Of a DNA stretch of 64,000 bases, positions 49,411-60,311 are shown one piece after another (positions within the stretch are counted from its first letter, which is position 1; every line of letters starts with the position of its first letter). The DNA comes from Ptychodera flava (Eukaryota > Hemichordata > Enteropneusta > Ptychoderidae), in the NCBI RefSeq assembly GCF_041260155.1, contig NC_091935.1, positions 7,865,501-7,929,500 on the forward strand. The letters run 5' to 3'. The translations under genes and the position numbers were made by a program. The notes under the pieces are model-generated. The model made no database searches, was not told where the DNA came from, and saw only the letters and a list, made by a program, of their open reading frames with translations.

Positions 49411-50520
49411 TCCTTAAGGAAGTGAATGAAAAGCGAAAGATGTGTGGTTTCAAGTTTCTCTGGACCTATAATGGAAACATATGCGTATGAAGAGAGCCAG
49501 GCTCGACCGCCATCGCTATTAAAAGTAAAGGGGATTTGTTTAATATTACCGGATCTTATATATCTCAGCGCAATATATCGATGGCTTGAGTTTACTTTCA
49601 TGACACTATATGGAAGTATTTGAACCTAACGTTGACAAAGTGTCGTGCTTTGCTCATTCAATTTCTGAATTCAATGGCATCTTTTCAAATAGAAACAATG
49701 TTCTTTCTGTATCTCGTATCAATATTCGTTCCTTGTAGAAATATTTTAGTGACTTTAAGTATGTTATTGAAGACTGTATTGATCACAAATTTAATTTCAT
49801 TGCATTGACTGAAGTATGGCAAATCGACGCCAAGAACCTCTACAATTTCCAAATTATTTTCTCGAAATTAAATGTAGAGATCATGGTAGAGGTGGAGGAG
49901 TAGGAATGTACGTACTTTCTACAATGAAGTACAAAGTGTTATACAGTATGTCAGTGTCAAATGCTAAATCCCTATGGCTTGAATTTACTGTAAAAGGGGA
50001 ACCTTATATTATTGCTTTTATATAAAGTCCTCCAAACACGAATAGTGGGTTATTTATTGATGACTTAGAGAAGATATTAACACATTGGAGTGCAACTACA
50101 ATGGCTGTATTGTAACTGGAGACTTAAATATTGAGGTCAAGCAACCATCAAATATCTCAGTAATGAATACACTTTCCTGTTTGCATTATGAGCAAATTAT
50201 CAGTACTCCAACAAGGATAACACTGTTCTCTAAGACAATAATTGACGATATTTATACACATTTAAGTTTTGCTCGCATAGATGCCGGTACAATTTTGTCA
50301 GATATTCCTGATCATGTTCCTATTTTTGCTAATTTTAATACTTTTAATAACGCATTCTCAAAACGCAATTAATTATAGCTTGTCAAGAGACTACACAAAG
50401 TATGACAAAAATAAATTTAAGGGGGAATTAAGAGAGGAAAATTGGGAAGATGTCTTTAATTGAAGTGATGTTAAACAGGCATATATCAATTTTATTACGA
50501 AGTTTCAAAAGATTGCTTGC
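49411..50520 (+). pseudogene. LINE 5' half, inverted: endonuclease remnant
   Basis: A plus-strand endonuclease fragment with SRINIRS, a GRGGGVGMYV block, GDLNIEV and a DHVPIF motif at the SDH position; it contains stops and frameshifts. Its last 85 bp or so (50432-50520) is an inverse copy of 48965-49050, the first part of the minus-strand half. Together the halves cover a single element. Confidence 0.75.
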
Positions 50521-51025
50521 GCAAAAATATTGCGATCCACTTGTAATTTCTGTCTAATCAATCCCTTTGAGGGGTAATTTCAAAATTATAGCAAGTCAGA
50601 AGTGGAAATTTGAACATTGACAACTTGTGAGTTTGTAAGGAGGGTCATTTGTAAAAATCTGAGAATCTTTCATTATGGATTCAATCGCCATCCTCAATAG
50701 GTGTTTGTGTGTGCAGCTTTTCTCAAGCAATGTAGTAGAGGGGTCATGAACCTTTTGTCATCTTAAAAAGGGATCATCAATTTTTTGATGCAATGGGTAG
50801 GAGGGTCACTTATTTTGACTGATGCGCAGGAAGAATTTGCCGGCCCACCCCCGGCAATTATAACTGAACGTTCCCTAAGCGATCGGATTTGGAACGGCGC
50901 GCCGTCGCAAATTCCTCGAAACGAAGCGTGTGCCCTCTAGCGACGACATTTGCCTAAACAACCTCTGACCTTTAGTAGTGATCAGTGTTGACAACGAGAA
51001 AACTGAAGAAATGGTACTGTAATAA

Positions 51026-52708
51026 GGGAGCATTCGTTATTTACGGGGAGGGGGGTTGGTGGAAATCAGGGGGGGTTGACTTTTACAAAACCGCTTTTTA
51101 GGGGGGGTCAAATTTTACAATCAATGATTGAAGGGAGGGGGGGTCAAATTTTACAAAGGTTTGTACTGAGTTATGGAAAACACAATTGACTTTGGAATTT
51201 CACCGAAATGTTGCTTGTGTAACCAATGTTTCGAGACGACAGAATAACAACTGACCGAAGCTCAGCCAAATTTATTACTCTAGCAGGGCCAACAAGTCCG
51301 AGACTGGCGTTACCTCTCTAGAGCAGCAACAGAGCATGTAGCCCTGAGTACAGGTCTGTGTGTTCCTGGCGTATACGGCCTCCACCACAGCCCTGCAACG
51401 GTCTGTGGAGATAACTGGGGTCTCTGCAGTGAGATTCAAAATGGGGATCTCCATGGGTAAAGAACTTGTCGAGTATGTTATGTTTCAGAAAATGAGCGGT
51501 TTTGGACGTTAGGAGAAGTCAATCGCATCTTTTCTGGGATTGGTTAGGAGGTAAAGGTAGGCAGGGAAAGGATTTTGCCCCAATAGAGCAGAATTTTGGC
51601 TAAAAAGACCCTTTAGTCTTCATTGCGGTCCAGATCCAGGCCGCAGAGACCTCAAGTCTGTTTAAAGACCACTGCAGGGCTTTGGTAGAGGCCATATAAT
51701 GCTGGGAACACACGTGCACACACCTGTACGCAGGGCTACACAGCATGGGGCATGAAATGAGGAACCAATAACACACAGTCATATAATGTAACAAACAACT
51801 TCTGTATATTACTATATTGTGTCAAATATCGGGGTCTACATATAAAATAGTAAAACCGTACTTCAAAACTATAAATATTAGTCCATGGTAACAGTAACCG
51901 TACTGATCGACCTCCCGACGGCAGGAGTCGAACACACTTTCAGAACAAAACTCTGTTCAAACCCTTTCTAAATAATTAACAATTTCTATGGAAAACTTAA
52001 CGTTACCGCAGAGGTACCTTAGACTTGACCACGCGGCTGGGAAACACAAATAGTTCACACGCGACTTTAACTAATGTTCGATGATGAGCACAATTGTAAG
52101 TCCCCTGTAATGTCTGCACATGAAAGTCGGCGACAACACACGCAATTCACTACTAAGCAGCGTCCAGTTCAGCTACCACGGGAGCAGCCATCTTAGATCT
52201 TTTGTTTACTTCCGGTCGGGACATGCCGAACTAATCTGAAGTCTTCCTCTGCTAACTCCGCGCATCGACAATAGTTCAGTGGAACGATCATAAATGATGT
52301 TCAAATGACAATCTCAGACATCTGATTGAACTCATAAATCCAATATAAAACTAGGTAAATCTGTGTATTTATGTACTCTTGATTATTGATATCAGTGTAC
52401 TTGATTAGACTAGAGCGATTACAAGTTCATGTGTGTGCAAAAAATTTGATTTGGGCATTTTACCAAAAATGTTGATTCTCTGGTATGTGAGAAAACTTTT
52501 TCAGCCCGGGGCCACAGGGTGCGAAGGGTTAATGAATCAAATCTGATGAAATTTTTTTTGGGGGGGGGGGGTTCACATTTTACAATTGATGAATTGAGGG
52601 GGGGGGTCAAATTTTAGAAATTTGATTTGGAGGGGGGTCGCTTTTTACGTTTCATTTGTCGCTCAAATTCCACCGCCGCCCCCCTCCCCGTAAATAACGA
52701 ATGCTCCC
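51026..52708. mobile_element. Harbinger-like element P3, near-twin of P2
   Basis: Terminal repeats begin GGGAGCATTCGTTATTTACG at both ends, with TAA on both flanks (51023-51025 and 52709-52711). The cargo 51230-52325 is nearly identical to P2, including the inverted repeat and the CCATCTT/TTCCGG segment. P3 lacks the P2 stretch 28296-29100 and so carries one satellite monomer instead of three. The high identity implies recent activity of the family. Confidence 0.82.
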
Positions 52709-52729
52709 TAAAGGGAAAGCAGCTCCACA

Positions 52730-53165
52730 TATCGCCTATACTATTTGTGTATTTCTCTGTGTTCGTGTTTGTTTTTGTGTGTTTTGCTATTGGTGTAGGT
52801 ATTAGCCATTGCGAGACGTGGCCGCAATCTGTCTGTCAAATGACAGCGTGGTCCTTTGACGCTACGTTTATAACCAGTGTGCGGTCACTTCTTCAGTTCC
52901 GTTTTGACACTTGCTCTTCTTTGGTTTTGTTTTCACTGTTTGTGTTTTAAAAATTGTCAGTGTTTTGTTCATCCATAGGGAGGCTAGAATATTTATATTT
53001 GGATCAGTCTGTTGTATTTGATTTTGTTCGGTAGTTTACTTTGGCATTTATGAGTGTGTCTTTTATGTTTGATTACTTTTGTATGCGATGATGAGTTTCA
53101 TTGTTAATACATTTCCAAGTGTTTGGTCTTTTTCTACTTGTTCCCCCTTATTAGGAACCTTCTCA
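52730..53165 (+). repeat. Dispersed repeat, uninterrupted copy
   Basis: Matches 10000-10293 and continues into the match of 13283-13345, giving the pre-insertion structure of the site of the 3-kb TIR element. A further block at 54310-54455 matches 13375-13500. Confidence 0.6.
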
Positions 53166-53387
53166 GATTGTCCCATAAGTTCAAGAAACGAAATTCTTTC
53201 GTTTAATTCAAAACTCCCTCCCCCTAAACGAAAGTTCTAAAGTTCGAAATATTGGTGTGTGCCTGAGAGAACAATGTACTGAGAATTATTCGTCTCGTTA
53301 AGACTGCAGTATTCAGTGCTGTTTCGTCAACACAGCGAGAGTGAAATGACCAGGTGTTGTTTGAGCATGCAGACGCTTATAGCACAT

Positions 53388-53803
53388 TTAATAGCAGTAT
53401 CTTCTGGCGATTTTTCCGTTAGTTTTGATTGAAATGATCACTGGCTCATGTTGAATAGCCTGTAAAATAACAGAGAATCGCATATTGTTCGGAAACATTA
53501 CGTGCCCTACAACTAAATAACATGTGATTTTACAACGAAAATTTCAATTTTTGTCCGGACAGAAATACAAACTCTGTTGACACGCGGATTGCAATGACAT
53601 GCGGATAGGCATTCTTCTGCACCTGCGCGAGCCATTTACAGCAATTTCAAAATAAATATTCATTACTTATGCCCAGTACTTACGTCGTAGTCCTTTGTCA
53701 GAGCACGTTGCGTAGCCAGATGTCTGGCAATCCACGACGCAATGTTTATTGATCCCGCAATAAACGTGAACTTGTACATCTCGCGTGATCGCGGTGTCAC
53801 CAT
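53388..53803 (-). CDS. Possible two-exon small membrane protein gene
   Basis: Exon 1 53803-53684 starts at an ATG with G at -3 and G at +4 and ends GAC|GTAAGT, a consensus donor in phase 0. Exon 2 53459-53388 follows a TCTCTGTTATTTTACAG acceptor and stays open for 23 codons to TAA. The 63-residue product has a short basic N-terminus, a hydrophobic segment (KFTFIAGSINIASWI) and a polar tail ending in Tyr. The frame is open upstream of the ATG to 53882, so a longer upstream exon is possible. I do not recognise the family. Splice quality and phase are the main support. Confidence 0.42.
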
Positions 53804-55229
53804 ATCTGCGTTCTCCCCAGCACGCTGAGCATGCCAGAAGTCAACAAAAGAGCTCGGAAGGGCAACACGTTTGAACAAAAATTAGCAGTTTTATGTGGCT
53901 ATAACATCACTAATCATGTTTGTTTCTTCGTAAAACAACATTTTGCAACTAATATGAGCCTCAACATGGAATTTTCCGAGGTGAAAAATGGTCAAAAATT
54001 ACAAATAATGGACCTTTAAAAAAGATTTTGTTATCTTTATTATTTGATGAAGGAAATTAGGGACATGAACGAGCTAGAAACAGTTCCTCTTACGTTTGTT
54101 GGCATGAGTGTGCATTGCTTTAAATTTTTACCCAAAAGAACTTGTGATCACAAAATAAAAGTACCAAAGTGAAGATCACTAATTCAATGGAGGTCAAACC
54201 CCTCTCCCTCCCCGAAAACTTATGAATTTCGCTTTTTGAACTTAGGCGACATTCTGAGAAGGTCCCTTAAGGACTGCTTGTTTAATGTATTTTATTTTTG
54301 TGTGTGGAGATGTATATGATAATAAATAACCAATCCCCGTTTTCCATGGTGCTATTTTTGTACATGCATGGTTATCCCAAGTCTCCATCACTACTGCTTG
54401 CCACCAAATGTCTGAACGTTTTCTCGTCCAGAACGCTCGACTCACTGGCGTCAAAGTATTGTTTAGAGAGCAAAACAGCATGAACATGGAATGCATGGTC
54501 GATCACCTACGGCGTTATTGAAAATTCCGTGTGTACTCATCAGGGTCCACAGGAAGCACCTCTTGTCCATGAAACCACATCCCTCTATCCACGTGAATGT
54601 GATGAAACTAGTGTGTGTGTTGATCCCGGCGTCGGCGATTAAAGCGTTAGATAAATCTTGATCGCATATGTACGGAAGCATATTCGTATCACGTTTGTAA
54701 GAAAAAAATAAAAAACTCTCGTATATGGCAAGCCAAACGTTCCAATATTCTAGAAAAAACATTTTCTTTTTATATAAAACATTTTCTTTGTGTAAAAACC
54801 TATTTTATATTTGTATAAAACATGTTCTTTTTGTTAAAATAAAACATTTCTTTTCGTAATACTCGTAATTACGAGATTTTGATTCTGTTGATTACGAGAT
54901 TTTGATTCTTGACATCACTTTTCTTGTGATATTTCAGTTTATCATATACCCATGCCCATATTGCTACATCCTAGTGACGTTCAACGTAAAATATCATCCG
55001 TGATATTTCACGGTAAACGTCGAGATATGCACGATGAACGTCATCAGTTTTAGAGTTTTCCCGAACTACATTAGCAGTTTGTTGGTAAACAACGTAAACA
55101 ACAAATTGGCTGCCGCTCCCCGCCTGCGAAGCGATGTCGCCGACGTAAAAACTTGAAGGGCTTCGTGGAACACGGGTATTTCTGGTTGCAAAATACGGAA
55201 TTATTACGTTGAGTCTTGAAATGTTTTCC
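53804..55229. other. Repeat block and unrecognised DNA
   Basis: 54310-54455 is a dispersed repeat copy. 54840-54910 has short CTCGTAATTACGAG-type units related to the array at 57249. No other gene is supported. Confidence 0.4.
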
Positions 55230-55570
55230 CATGGTATTTTTTCGGTCAAGTTCTAGCAAACATTCTGCCGTTCGCACGGCGCCGGCACTGTGCACGGTCT
55301 CCACCGAACAGGTAGTGAGCGCGTGGCGTGACAGGGATGTCGCGCGCGCGACGACTGTTGACATGGCAACTCTAAAGGTAAACTAACAAAATGGCGTCCC
55401 CTCTCTGCGCGAGCTCTGTGCCGTACGACGATCGAAATCAGGATAGATTTAAAGCTGAGCAGTTTTTGATCGGTTACAGTTGTAGCATATTGCACCTTAA
55501 AATGTTCCTTCTGTATGACGATTTTTTGTATCCCGGTGTCTTTCTTCTTGGGTTTCATTGAGATATGGAC
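55230..55570. promoter_or_regulatory. CpG-rich segment, possible promoter
   Basis: A locally GC- and CpG-rich block (for example GTCGCGCGCGCGACG near 55340) in AT-rich surroundings. It contains ACAAAATGGCG, a good start-codon context, at 55387-55397, opening a 56-codon plus-strand frame to 55561 with no recognisable motif. It also contains ATG GCA ACT CTA AAG followed by GTAAAC, which could be a tiny first exon. A promoter is plausible but unproven. Confidence 0.3.
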
Positions 55571-55750
55571 GATGTCGCGCGTTATGTTGACATCTTCGTC
55601 GTAAGCTTATACTTTATGAATGAAGCCTGTTCACATAAACATTCTGATATTTATGCGCAAGGCGTAATAAAGTAAAGCCTCAAAATTAAAGGTTTTTCGT
55701 TCTATTAGTAAAAATTCCCTAAAATTATGGGCATGGGTATATGATAAATC

Positions 55751-55902
55751 GGTTATTACCCAATATCGCCTGTTCCTTGTGTCGTATCAGCATTCGTGTC
55801 ATTTGTGCTGCGTCAGACACTCGACTTCGTCTCGTGTCTGACGCAGCACAAATGACACTCATGCTGATACGACACAGGAACAGGCGATATTGGGTAATAA
55901 CC
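55751..55902. repeat. Near-perfect 152-bp palindrome
   Basis: Arms of about 68 bp beginning GGTTATTACCCAATATCGCC. The tip reads CACTCGACTTCGTCTCGTG, very like the tip at 23100-23120, although the arms are unrelated. Confidence 0.9.
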
Positions 55903-57248
55903 TCTAATTAGCGAGTAGTATTTGCGTGGGCTCCTCGGGCTTTTGTTTTCTTGAACACATCTGTCAGCGTCTATTTGTAGCCGACTTCTCGTTTTAATGA
56001 CACGTGATGAAAGAGAACGCAACACGCTCCAAAGGGACAAGTCCTGCCATACCAGCCATTGGACCACATCAACAGTGCGACTCCCATGTGCGAAGTCAAT
56101 CAACAATTACGGGGGACATCATTGAGCAGTTTGAGTGTTACCTAATACAAAGATAAGAGCTGCAATTGAACTAAATTACATGAGCATGTCGCCAACAATG
56201 TTGTTGAATGTGGTCACCTGCAGCCTCAGCTAGGCTAAGCTCTGCCGGGAAGTTCTTGTCACGACACAGGGGAAACGCGGCGTAGTTGGCCTGAATTTTC
56301 ACCGAAATATGGTTCTCATTAGATGGATCAGTTTTCTGTTACGGATAACAGGCTCACGCCATCCAATGCTCACCGTTGTGCTGGCCATGAATACGTGGCG
56401 TAACAGTGATTGACCTGTATGTCCCTACTTCAACAAAAACACACCATGCTGTATCGACAGCTCCACGTTTGCTGTGCGCTCAAATCTAAATTGATGCTGG
56501 GGATCTGTATGCCCTGATCATTTCTTATGTAATATCAGTAATTACTGAAAAGAAGTGAAGTCAATTTAATTCATATCAAAGAGCATTGAATTATGTTACC
56601 TACTAATTCTACCTTATATGTCTGCATAATATTTTCATGGCACAGTGTGCGTTCATGAGAGCAGCATGCGTTGTATATCTATAGGTTCATCAATACATTA
56701 TGTTGCAATGAAATTATGTTCTAAAATATCTTATTTTTCCATCAGTTTCAGATTGACCGGCGATGATCCAGAATATGGATGATGAACTTCGAGCAAATAT
56801 CATTGAAATGTATGGTGATATGCTAGACATAATTGAGCAAATGCACCTGTTTGATTTTTACTTGTAAGTTTGTAAGTCGTGAATTGTAATTCAATTTAAT
56901 TTTATTTATTACATTTTTGCTGTGAATAAATGTATTTTTTCAAATACGGTATTGTAGCATGGATGCGTTGTTGTTATTAACAAAGTCTCGATGTATCAAC
57001 CCTTTCTTTGGTGCAAATGAGAACTATATACTTAATTTAATTGTTGATCCTCTACATACAGAATTTACACAGTAAAAGTCGTCCTTCACTTGGCAAACTA
57101 AGCAACATTGCTGAAGTATTTGTGCCTATACAATCACAACTTCGTTCTCATGTTAATGGCTATGCCATATCATGTCCCCAGAGTGACCTCAGTTAGAGGA
57201 AAAATACAATGTAAATAGGCTATTTCAGTACGTCATTTAAGTAGATAA
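55903..57248. other. No recognised feature
   Basis: No gene, RNA or repeat I can support; ordinary AT-rich DNA. Confidence 0.4.
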
Positions 57249-57497
57249 CGAGAATAAACAGCCATGATTACGAGAATTAAAATCGGTAAAAACGAGAATC
57301 AAAACTCGTATTTACCAGAATTTAAAGTACGAGAATCAAAAACTCGTAATTACGAGATTTGAAAACTCGTAACTACGAGAATTAAAAGTCGTAATTATGA
57401 ATATTAAAACTCGTAATTACGAGAATCAAAAACTCGTAATTACGAGATAATAAAACTCGTAACTATGAGAATTTAAAACTCGTAGTTAGAGAATCAT
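57249..57497. repeat. Tandem repeat of self-complementary ACTCGTAATTACGAGA units
   Basis: About ten imperfect units of 22-26 bp, each centred on CTCGTAATTACGAG, itself a palindrome, separated by A-rich linkers. Confidence 0.8.
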
Positions 57498-58157
57498 CTT
57501 GTCATGAGAATCTTAAGTCTGTGATTGCCATTACGAATGAATGAATACATATGAGTAGTAAAGTAAACGTGGACAACTGGGATGAAGTAAGAATTTTACA
57601 CCCCATTTTATTCATTTATCTACATGAAGCGAAGGAAAAATTAACCATCCATGTAACTAAAGTATAACCCTGACCTATATACGAACTCACGCAGCAGTGC
57701 ATTGTCCTGAACTAAGCGGGGAAATTCCCTGCTGAGTCATTCACATTCCAAATGGAACTTGCGCAATACAGTAGCTATGACTCACCCCCACTGAGCAAAA
57801 CAGAACGACATTCTATTCTCTCTCTCATTTGTTAGATAGATTCTGACTGAGCCGTACCGGAGCTCTTACAAAGACCCGTATCGGAGCTGCGGGTCTCGTT
57901 TCTGGATGTGAATTTTATCTGCTGGCTGGTCCATTTTCACTATGTTGGAGTCGTCGGAACGAGATTTTCCCCTACCGGAACCATAGGGATGTTGCGCAAT
58001 ACCCCTATCAGGACGCAGCAGGAACTTTCCAGCAGGGAATTTCGCAATACCGCTTTCGCAATACCGTACTCCAGTTGCTTAGCAACTTGTGATGTCATGT
58101 TCAATGTCTGTCATTCTACAGTTTTCAGAAACATTTTCTGTGGAATTTTTTCTGAAC
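57498..58157. other. Left flank of the Polinton-like cassette
   Basis: No gene is supported. CCCTGCTGAG/CAGCAGGG blocks at 57725 and 58030 are short inverse matches. I could not identify a Polinton terminal inverted repeat here. Confidence 0.4.
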
Positions 58158-58616
58158 CTAACTTTCATATCCATTCAATCCATAATATCGTAGATATCGC
58201 TCCAGCGGCGGACTAAATCCTTCTTGTTTTTGTATTTCTAGCGCCTGATGAAATATGTCCTGAATAAGTTCTGACCCCGGAGCCTCCTCGTTCCGAAGGG
58301 TTGCACCTTTTTCTTGTATTTGTGTAAGCAGCTGTTTATATTGAACATAATAATGTTTATATTTCTCTCGTCTCTTTGCTACACCAGTTTTCCCTTGTAT
58401 CACATCAATAACAACACCTGGTATAGGAGTTAAGGCTAACAGTACCGGAACTGTTGGAATTGCTGCTATGACAGCAGAGCTTACAAGAATTCCTTTAGTA
58501 ATATTAAGAGCCATATCAATTCGACCCATTAATTTATAACTTCGTCGATATGCAGCACTTGTTCTTTCTATGTAATCAGCCAATTGTTCAACGCTTTCAA
58601 CAACTGAGATGTGCAT
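58158..58616 (-). CDS. Polinton-cassette small membrane protein, unknown function
   Basis: 152 codons from ATG to stop, uninterrupted. The N-terminal 40 residues are amphipathic; a hydrophobic stretch follows (about residues 44-72, AVIAAIPTVPVLLALTP within it); then a basic, helical C-terminal half. It diverges from the plus-strand gene starting at 58678, leaving a short shared intergenic region. I recognise no family. Its position beside a family B polymerase and capsid-like genes suggests an element-encoded structural or membrane-active protein. Confidence 0.5.
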   Translation of the reverse strand: MHISVVESVEQLADYIERTSAAYRRSYKLMGRIDMALNITKGILVSSAVIAAIPTVPVLLALTPIPGVVIDVIQGKTGVAKRREKYKHYYVQYKQLLTQIQEKGATLRNEEAPGSELIQDIFHQALEIQKQEGFSPPLERYLRYYGLNGYES

Positions 58617-58677
58617 TTTTTTTTACTGTATATGTAAGGGATGATAAAAAATAATTGTAGTAATATAGAAATATAAT

Positions 58678-59856
58678 ATGGCAGAAGGAGGAGAAGATAT
58701 ACCACTCTAGGATTTCGATGATGCAAATTTGAATGATGACGATGCTACTGCTGAAACATTCTTTATAGACGATGATAATACCCTTGCAGAAGCTGATCCT
58801 TTCCTTGATAGCCCAAAGGTTGATCGTTTGACTGAACTTAAAGCAGATGAAAAATTAAGAATGGTTAATAAATTCTTAGATGAGAATAAAATTACTGATC
58901 CGGATGCACTAAATGTATTGGCTATGGAATCTGAGGTTAGGGATGGAAAGCTGTATTATAAAAACCTCAAGCTGTCTAAAGATAGAGGAGGTGGATTTTA
59001 TAAGCTGTCCACATTAATGAGTTTAAAAGGAGGACATGAATTTATTAGAGAAGTATTAGCAGAGCCCGAATATGTGAAACGTACATTGCATTCTGAAGAT
59101 GTGAAAAACGATAAAATACCGGCTGAGAAGATGTCACCAAAAGACATGGGTATATACAAAGATAAACTGACAGAGTTACGGCAAGATGCTTCTGGTAATG
59201 CACACAAAATACAAGCTTTTGAAAATAAAATCGAACAATGGAACAATCTAAACCCAGAATATAGAGCTTTTGTTGATGAATTAAAGATAGCAAATATGCG
59301 TCTTGATGAGCTTTACAGTGAAAGAGAAAATCTGTTAGAGCAGACAGAACTTACACCCGAACTCAGAACAAGACTAGCTAAAATTGATGATCGAATTGAA
59401 GTACAACATGATATGATCAGTGGGGCACGTGAAAGACTGGCGTCGACTAGGTCTCTTCGTGATGTAATTTCCGATCCAGATTTGTCACTTAGGTTGAAGC
59501 TGACAGAATTATTTAAACGAAATGGTATAACAATAGCTGCAATACTGACTGCCCTTGGAATGACAATATCAACAATTGCCCTGGCTGTGACTAGAGGAGG
59601 AGGGGGAGGAGGAGCAAACGCAGGAGGTTCAGGTCCACCCAAAGTATATACAAAAGCGAAAGAAATTGTAAAGCAATTTGGCGAATGGTTAAAAACATTG
59701 GCCGCAAAAAGTGCTGCTGCAATACCAGGTTTAATCGGCTCCCTCGTCAGTTTTCTATTAAAAACAGCAGGATCGGTGGTTGGATTTGTTGGAGAACAGC
59801 TATGGATATTTTTAACTGGTTTAACATTAGTAATTATAAATAAAATTATGTATTAA
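58678..59856 (+). pseudogene. Polinton-cassette coiled-coil and membrane protein with early stop
   Basis: An ATG at 58678 opens a frame hit by TAG at 58708; the same frame then runs unbroken to 59856 (375 codons counted from the next ATG at 58729). It has an acidic N-terminus; a charged helical or coiled-coil middle (about residues 120-240); a hydrophobic stretch near 265-285; a Gly-rich linker; and a C-terminal hydrophobic region rich in Ala and Gly. Translation could still start at 58729, so the gene may or may not be functional. The layout suggests a minor virion or membrane-associated protein of the element; function unknown. Confidence 0.5.
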
Positions 59857-59868
59857 TATGGCATCAAC

Positions 59869-60219
59869 ATGTTTGGTGAAAAGAATATTGCAAAGTTTCT
59901 TTCTAAAAATAAAGACCTGTTTGGTTTCTCTGTCGAATTGGAATGGTGCAAACTCCGTCGAGTAAATCGACATATACTTCGAGCAAATCCAGGTGTCCGT
60001 CTCAAAGATGATAATCTATATCATAACATATTAGCTTTCGTGAAGGAATGTCAGAAGACTAACTTCTTTAAGCGACTAGAATTCATAGCTGTATTCCAGG
60101 ATACTGAGGATGACCAAGAGGCTCATCATCTCCAAGAATATTGGGTTCTTCGATTGATTCGCGACACAGGCAATCGATTTATCTTTCAGTCAGACGGAAA
60201 TATTTACGTAAAGATGTGA
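59869..60219 (+). CDS. Polinton-cassette 116-residue ORF, unknown
   Basis: Begins 12 bp after the preceding stop. A compact basic and acidic protein with an HHLQEYWVLRLI segment and a C-terminal GNIYVKM. The HxxEYW-type helix is faintly like the end of GIY-YIG nuclease folds, but no catalytic GIY or YIG motif is visible, so I make no functional call. An alternative ATG at 59858 is in a different frame. Confidence 0.4.
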   Translation: MFGEKNIAKFLSKNKDLFGFSVELEWCKLRRVNRHILRANPGVRLKDDNLYHNILAFVKECQKTNFFKRLEFIAVFQDTEDDQEAHHLQEYWVLRLIRDTGNRFIFQSDGNIYVKM

Positions 60220-60311
60220 TTTTTTTTCTTCTAAGTAATTTATATACACGAAGTGAAATGTAAGATGTGATTTATTTTCTTTTTTTCTTCTACTATATAC
60301 ATTACACGAAA

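Larger units (their letters stand above)
45437..50875. mobile_element. Harbinger-like element P4, composite, containing a LINE
   Basis: Terminal inverted repeats begin GGGAGCGTTCAGTTATTACG (left) and GGGAACGTTCAGTTATAATT (right, reverse strand), the same subfamily as P1. The flanks are TTA (left) and TAA (right), which are not identical but both fit TWA. At 5.4 kb it is four times longer than P1 because of LINE sequence between two blocks of the 160-bp satellite and beyond. Confidence 0.75.

Noticed and set aside
51900..51960. tRNA-like B-box sequence (GTTCGACTCC on the minus strand) in P3
   Set aside because: No A box or foldable tRNA body at the right distance; the P2 copy has GTTCAACTCC. 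Not enough to call a tRNA or SINE.
54971..55558. Minus-strand open frames of 92-101 codons in the CpG-rich region
   Set aside because: They start at non-ATG codons, overlap each other in different frames and have no recognisable domain or splice support.
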